Below the pieces are notes generated by a model. It was not told the origin of the DNA. It saw only the letters and a list, made by a program, of their open reading frames with translations, and did not search any database. Shown piece after piece: positions 7,216-9,149 of a stretch of 9,149 bases of DNA (position 1 is its first letter; every line of letters starts with the position of its first letter). Made by a program: the position numbers and the translations under genes. Source of the stretch: Candidatus Methylomirabilota bacterium (GTDB lineage: Bacteria > Methylomirabilota > Methylomirabilia > Methylomirabilales > 2-02-FULL-66-22); NCBI GenBank assembly GCA_016209725.1, contig JACQVO010000239.1, positions 1 to 9,149 of the forward strand. The letters run 5' to 3'.

Positions 7216-7223
7216 GGTCAACT
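7216..7223 (-). promoter_or_regulatory. AGTTGACC motif upstream of secreted peptide copy 2
   Basis: This octamer is identical to the one upstream of copy 1. It lies 49 bases before ATG 7166, compared with 57 for copy 1. It is a possible shared -35 box or operator; no clear -10 box is seen. Confidence 0.3.
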
Positions 7224-7511
7224 GTGAACCAATACTTCACCTGAAAAGCAACCCCAGTGCCAAGTACCGGGGGTAGCGCGAACTCCGCGTCCTCACAGGG
7301 TCCACGGGCGTCTTGCCCATGAACGTGGCCTTCTGTCACAGCCATGAAGGCTTCCGTGTCGGAACAGTGCGCTCCAGAATGACTCACAAGGCCGGTCCCA
7401 TGCATCGATAAAGGAATGATGGTCAGAGGGTGAGGCCGTGAATGCACCTGGGACCGGGGGTGGATTCTGTGGAGGGCGGAGGCTTCCCTGAATCCGGGCC
7501 AGGGGGAAGAT

Positions 7512-7531
7512 CCAAAATACCCCGTCCGGGG
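7512..7531 (-). terminator. Terminator-like hairpin after the TGA-interrupted gene
   Basis: On the - strand CCCCG and CGGGG pair around two bases (or CCCC/GGGG around a four-base loop), followed directly by TATTTT. It lies about 90 bases after the stop at 7623, in the expected place for the end of the copA-to-selenoprotein transcript. The stem is short but all GC. Confidence 0.45.
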
Positions 7532-7622
7532 GATCCCAGTAGTATCTCGATGGCGTTTGCCGTCCAACCGCAGCAGAAGCAACCCCGCGCACATGCGGAG
7601 GCAACCGCACCAGGATCCTCGA

Positions 7623-7946
7623 TCAGCTCAGAGTCTGATTTTCGATCGCCTTTTCCTTTTCCGGGCTTCCTTCAATACCGAACACTTCCACGCTTCGCCA
7701 CAGCTTGACCTTGGCCTCCCGCCAGTCCATCGCCGGTGCTACCTGCTGGAAGTAGAACTCCAGTTCGACCTCTAGAGCTCGCCGATGGCGGGCGGAACGA
7801 TGAACATCACCGATGTTCCATTCGCCCTCGGGTCAGGCAGGGAAGAAGATCAGCTCTTCTCCTTCCAGCAGGAAGATGCTGTAGTCCCGATTCTGCTTAA
7901 CGATCGGGCGAAGAGTCGCGGGGAGCTCGAAATCCATTTCTGCCAT
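7623..7946 (-). CDS. Candidate selenoprotein B: 107-residue protein with one in-frame TGA
   Basis: ATG 7946 follows AAGGAGG at a spacing of 9 bases. Codons 1-37 (MAEMDFELPATLRPIVK..., ending EELIFFPA) reach TGA at 7833-7835. The same frame then continues without a stop for 69 codons to TGA 7623-7625. The part after the TGA looks fully coding (LEVELEFYFQQVAP, MDWREAKVKLWRSVEVFGIE) and has no usable start of its own: the only ATG lies 34 codons in and lacks a ribosome site. A perfect 7-bp hairpin with loop GGU begins 15 bases after the TGA. Selenocysteine at position 38 (F-F-P-A-U-P-E-G-E-W) would give one continuous protein. The fold is not recognised, and no Cys partner sits next to the TGA. 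Alternatives are a recent nonsense mutation or a genuine 37-residue peptide followed by a remnant. Confidence 0.55.
7802..7818 (-). promoter_or_regulatory. SECIS-like hairpin for the TGA at 7833-7835
   Basis: On the - strand, GAACATC-GGT-GATGTTC is a perfect 7-bp stem with a three-base loop. The loop starts at base 22 after the TGA and opens with GG. Bacterial SECIS elements are known to place an apical loop roughly 16-37 bases after UGA with a G in the first two loop positions, so all these rules are met. SelB binding is inferred. Confidence 0.5.
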
Positions 7947-8033
7947 GGTAAGCGCCCTCCTTGCTCTGCCGACGATGCCACAAGGGGATCTTCCTCCTGC
8001 CGCCGGACCGGCCAAGAGGAGCCCGCGCACCGT

Positions 8034-8321
8034 TCACTCAGCCCTTACCAGCGCATATGCGCCGAACTCGTATGTGACGCGCTGCTTCACGCCGTGGCAC
8101 TCGATGATGTCCCCCGGCTGCACATCGTCAGCGAGAAACACCGTCTCGTCACCCACGGCACAGCTCGCCCTCTTGACCTGGGTCACCGACCAGACACCAT
8201 CCTTTTCGCTCGCCCGGAGCGACAGGCCCGCTCAGTTCGGGCAGTCGAAGATGTCCCCGCCCGAGATCCCGGCCGGGACCTCGATCTCCTGCCCTCACCC
8301 CTTGCAGAAAGCCGTCGCCAT
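8034..8321 (-). CDS. Candidate selenoprotein A: zinc-ribbon-like protein with two CxxU motifs
   Basis: ATG 8321 has GGAGG 7 bases upstream. The frame runs 95 codons to TGA 8034-8036 with two internal TGAs, at codon 9 (8295-8297) and codon 30 (8232-8234). It reads C6-K-G-TGA-G-Q-E-I-E-V-P-A-G, then GGDIFD and C27-P-N-TGA-A-G-L. Both TGAs sit exactly at the second Cys of a CxxC zinc-ribbon pair. The rest is intact (ASEKDGVWSVTQVKRASC, VTYEFGAYAL). The second half repeats the first: C54 and C75 have the same 21-residue spacing as C6 and C27, with GDIIEC matching GDIFDC. There the partner positions are Gly57 and Val78. Each TGA is followed by a perfect 6-bp hairpin. CxxU pairs are classic redox motifs, so it may be a redox or metal-handling protein downstream of a copper exporter. 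A pseudogene is less likely, since random stops would not choose both CxxC sites. Confidence 0.7.
8206..8222 (-). promoter_or_regulatory. SECIS-like hairpin for the TGA at 8232-8234
   Basis: On the - strand, TCGCTC-CGGGC-GAGCGA is a perfect 6-bp stem with a five-base loop. The loop begins at base 16 after the TGA and its second base is G, which agrees with the known bacterial SECIS rules. Base pairing was worked out by hand. GC-rich DNA forms such stems by chance at times. Confidence 0.45.
8263..8288 (-). promoter_or_regulatory. SECIS-like hairpin for the TGA at 8295-8297
   Basis: On the - strand, GAGATC and GATCTC form a perfect 6-bp stem starting 7 bases after the TGA. They enclose GAGGTCCCGGCCGG, which can pair further as GGT/GCC around CCCG. 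The sequence AGGUC, found in the apical loop of the E. coli fdhF SECIS, lies 14-18 bases after the TGA here, compared with about 18-22 there. The open loop starts slightly early (base 13), so this is the weakest of the three. Confidence 0.4.
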
Positions 8322-8387
8322 AGGAGTTCCTCCGTGTCAACAGCCACACCTGATCTGCGATTCCCAGCCGGCACCGATCAGGCGTTT

Positions 8388-8401
8388 CCAATCATGATTG
8401 G
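8388..8401. repeat. 14-bp perfect palindrome over the stop of the membrane protein gene
   Basis: CCAATCATGATTGG is fully self-complementary and contains the TGA stop (8392-8394, - strand) of the membrane protein gene. The spacer before candidate selenoprotein A also holds CCTGATC (8349-8355) and GATCAGG (8376-8382), a 7-bp inverted repeat. It could be a regulator site or an mRNA end structure. No T-run follows. Confidence 0.4.
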
Positions 8402-8841
8402 TGGCACCACTCTCCTGGAGGCAGGCTTGCCCACCGAAGGACTAGCGGACTCAGTAGCACCATCTGTAGCACCGGCAGCAGCCCGACGCGTAGCCCCGGG
8501 ATCAACGGCATGCTCGTAGCGTATCCCCACCGGTGCAACTCGTACACCAGGACCCATTCGGTGACAACCGCCACGCCGAAGGAGAGGATCCCCACGAGGG
8601 CCCAGCGTCCGGGCAGGCGCGCGTCAAACCAGGTCCAGGACCGAAAGGCAGCGGCGCCACCCGCAAGAATCAGCAGCGTCAGCAGTCCGTCTCCGAGGCT
8701 GGCAAAGGCACACGCGGCTGTAGCGGCCCAGACCTCGCGGGGCATTCCGGTGAAGGCGTTGGCCTGGCTCATCTCCCAGGAGAAGTGGACCGGGACGGCC
8801 AGGCCAAATGCCCGGGCGCTAATGCGAAACCCATATGGCAT
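8392..8841 (-). CDS. Four-helix membrane protein of unknown function
   Basis: This is a 149-residue protein starting at ATG 8841, which has GGAGG 10 bases upstream. The upstream extension in the same frame is low-complexity and starts inside the CxxC peptide gene, so it is unlikely to be coding. Hydrophobic segments are near residues 9-20, 42-66, 79-101 and 117-137. Conserved-looking polar residues in or near the membrane are His19 and Glu23 (VHFSWEMSQA), Asp51 in SLGDGLLTL, Glu95 in VVTEWVLV, and RWGY at 104-107. A His/Glu pair next to Trp would fit metal or lipid handling, but this is speculation. It lies between the CxxC peptide and candidate selenoprotein A, all on one strand with short gaps, so probably in one transcript with copA. 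Confidence 0.75.
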   Translation of the reverse strand: MPYGFRISARAFGLAVPVHFSWEMSQANAFTGMPREVWAATAACAFASLGDGLLTLLILAGGAAAFRSWTWFDARLPGRWALVGILSFGVAVVTEWVLVYELHRWGYATSMPLIPGLRVGLLPVLQMVLLSPLVLRWASLPPGEWCHQS

Positions 8842-8893
8842 CAGCCCATGTCCTCCGTTCTCGTTTTGCGGCTCTTGTTCAGTTCTGGCGGCG

Positions 8894-8980
8894 CTAGGTC
8901 TGGCCGCCATCTGTGCTCTTGAGGATACTGATCTCTTGCTTGCACTTCTCACACATGTAGCGCTCCCCGACTTTCGGCAT
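8894..8980 (-). CDS. 28-residue CxxC peptide, desulforedoxin-like N-terminus
   Basis: This very short gene reads MPKVGERYMCEKC followed by KQEISILKSTDGGQT and stops at TAG. AGGAGGAGG ends 7 bases before ATG 8980, one of the strongest ribosome sites in the window, so translation is likely. The start M-P-x-V-G-x-x-Y-x-C-x-x-C-x-x-E-(I/V) resembles the first half of desulforedoxin and the N-terminal domain of desulfoferrodoxin. Those proteins continue with G-G-G-x-L-x-C-C-G-x-x-M to complete an iron centre. Here the frame ends at the Gly-Gly, and no CCG motif appears in any frame downstream, so the second metal-ligand pair is missing. It is either a truncated gene or a peptide that binds metal as a dimer. 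It lies 27 bases after copA. Confidence 0.65.
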   Translation of the reverse strand: MPKVGERYMCEKCKQEISILKSTDGGQT

Positions 8981-9007
8981 TGTGACGCCTCCTCCTCTGC
9001 GAATACC

Positions 9008-9149
9008 CTACGCCCGCGCTATCGGAGACCGGAACCGCTTGAGCCGTAGCGAGTTGCTCACGACCGACACCGACGAAGACGCCCTGGCCCCTCCCGCCCG
9101 AATCGGGCTCAGCAGGAGACCCCATCCCGGGTACAGGAGCCCCGCCGCC
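9008..9149 (-). CDS. copA: 3' end of a CopA-type metal-transporting P1B-ATPase
   Basis: The last 46 codons are visible, running off the window edge. The sequence AAGLLYPGWGLLLSPI, followed by SSSVSVVSNSLRLKRF, matches the conserved end of copper-exporting P-type ATPases: a final helix pair with SSVSVV(T/S)N(A/S)LRL(R/K)RF. In this family that end contains the last transmembrane metal-binding residues (M-x-x-S-S). Here the usual A-A-M before S-S reads A-R-A, so the methionine of that motif is missing. This could be a change in metal choice or mild decay, and the core of the enzyme is outside the window. The CxxC peptide, membrane protein and candidate selenoproteins follow on the same strand. 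Confidence 0.85.
   Translation of the reverse strand, partial: AAGLLYPGWGLLLSPIRAGGARASSSVSVVSNSLRLKRFRSPIARA

Larger units (their letters stand above)
7167..7622. other. Spacer without a convincing gene
   Basis: This 456-base stretch separates the secreted repeat peptide copy 2 from the TGA-interrupted gene upstream of it. It contains a terminator-like hairpin near 7512-7531 and the AGTTGACC motif at 7216-7223. A 60-codon frame on the - strand (7163-7345) has a weak GGAAG ribosome site and an ATGA overlap with the next gene, but its codon use is not gene-like. I see nothing else that is supported. Confidence 0.5.

Noticed and set aside
7163..7345. A 60-codon frame on the - strand (starting MAVTEGHVHG) overlapping the secreted peptide start by ATGA
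   Set aside because: It has a GGAAG ribosome site, but its third-position bases are not GC-biased like true genes here, and no motif is seen. It is kept only as a possibility in the spacer entry.
7785..8519. A 244-codon frame on the + strand, the longest open frame in this part
   Set aside because: It is antisense to both candidate selenoproteins, which have strong ribosome sites, zinc-ribbon motifs and sensible protein composition. The + frame is rich in Arg, Pro and Ser and has no recognisable motif. A gene caller may wrongly choose it.
8392..8952. Longer start of the membrane protein at 8952
   Set aside because: The extra 37 residues are low-complexity, overlap the CxxC peptide gene and precede a better start with GGAGG at 8841.
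1..9149. Reassignment of TGA to an amino acid in the whole genome
   Set aside because: The lipoprotein, mlaF, mlaD, the FxLYD-like gene, the membrane protein and secreted peptide copy 2 all end at TGA in the expected place.
1..9149. tRNA, rRNA, CRISPR arrays, insertion sequences
   Set aside because: No cloverleaf, rRNA signature, regular repeat-spacer array, transposase or terminal inverted repeats were seen on either strand.

Overview
The window is GC-rich bacterial DNA from an organism with an outer membrane: it carries a complete lipid-transport (Mla/MCE) operon and a lipoprotein. The sequence alone does not name the species. The first 5.2 kb is transcribed on the + strand and the last 3.4 kb on the - strand. 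The two blocks converge on a gene-free, hairpin-rich stretch at 5225-5707.

Left end (1-1356): decaying genes. There is the 3' end of an unrecognised gene, a remnant resembling mannose-1-phosphate guanylyltransferase, and an acetyl-CoA acetyltransferase (thiolase). The thiolase has lost two internal blocks, and the second loss shifts the frame.

Middle (1480-5224): a tightly packed operon of lipoprotein, MlaE permease, MlaF ATPase, MlaD substrate-binding protein with five C-terminal repeats, and a small protein of probable beta-sandwich type. Three of the four junctions overlap and the fourth has a 7-base gap. Together they should form an ABC system moving phospholipid or another lipid across the envelope.

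Right part (5708-9149, - strand): the 3' end of a CopA-type metal P-type ATPase is followed by a run of very small genes with strong Shine-Dalgarno sequences. These are a 28-residue CxxC peptide, a four-helix membrane protein, two genes interrupted by in-frame TGA codons, two paralogous secreted peptides built on a P-K/Q-G-x-E-G-P-D-I-R repeat, a YezD-like protein and a secreted four-cysteine protein.

The main discovery is in the two TGA-containing genes. In the zinc-ribbon-like gene at 8034-8321, both internal TGAs fall exactly where the second Cys of a CxxC pair belongs (C6-x-x-TGA9 and C27-x-x-TGA30). In its neighbour at 7623-7946, one TGA splits an otherwise continuous 107-residue frame. 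All three TGAs are followed at short range by perfect 6-7 bp hairpins of the kind used as bacterial SECIS elements. Most genes here use TGA as a normal stop, so the best explanation is two adjacent, apparently undescribed selenoproteins. An ordinary gene caller would miss or truncate both. The selenocysteine machinery (selA, selB, selC, selD) is not in the window, so this remains an inference.
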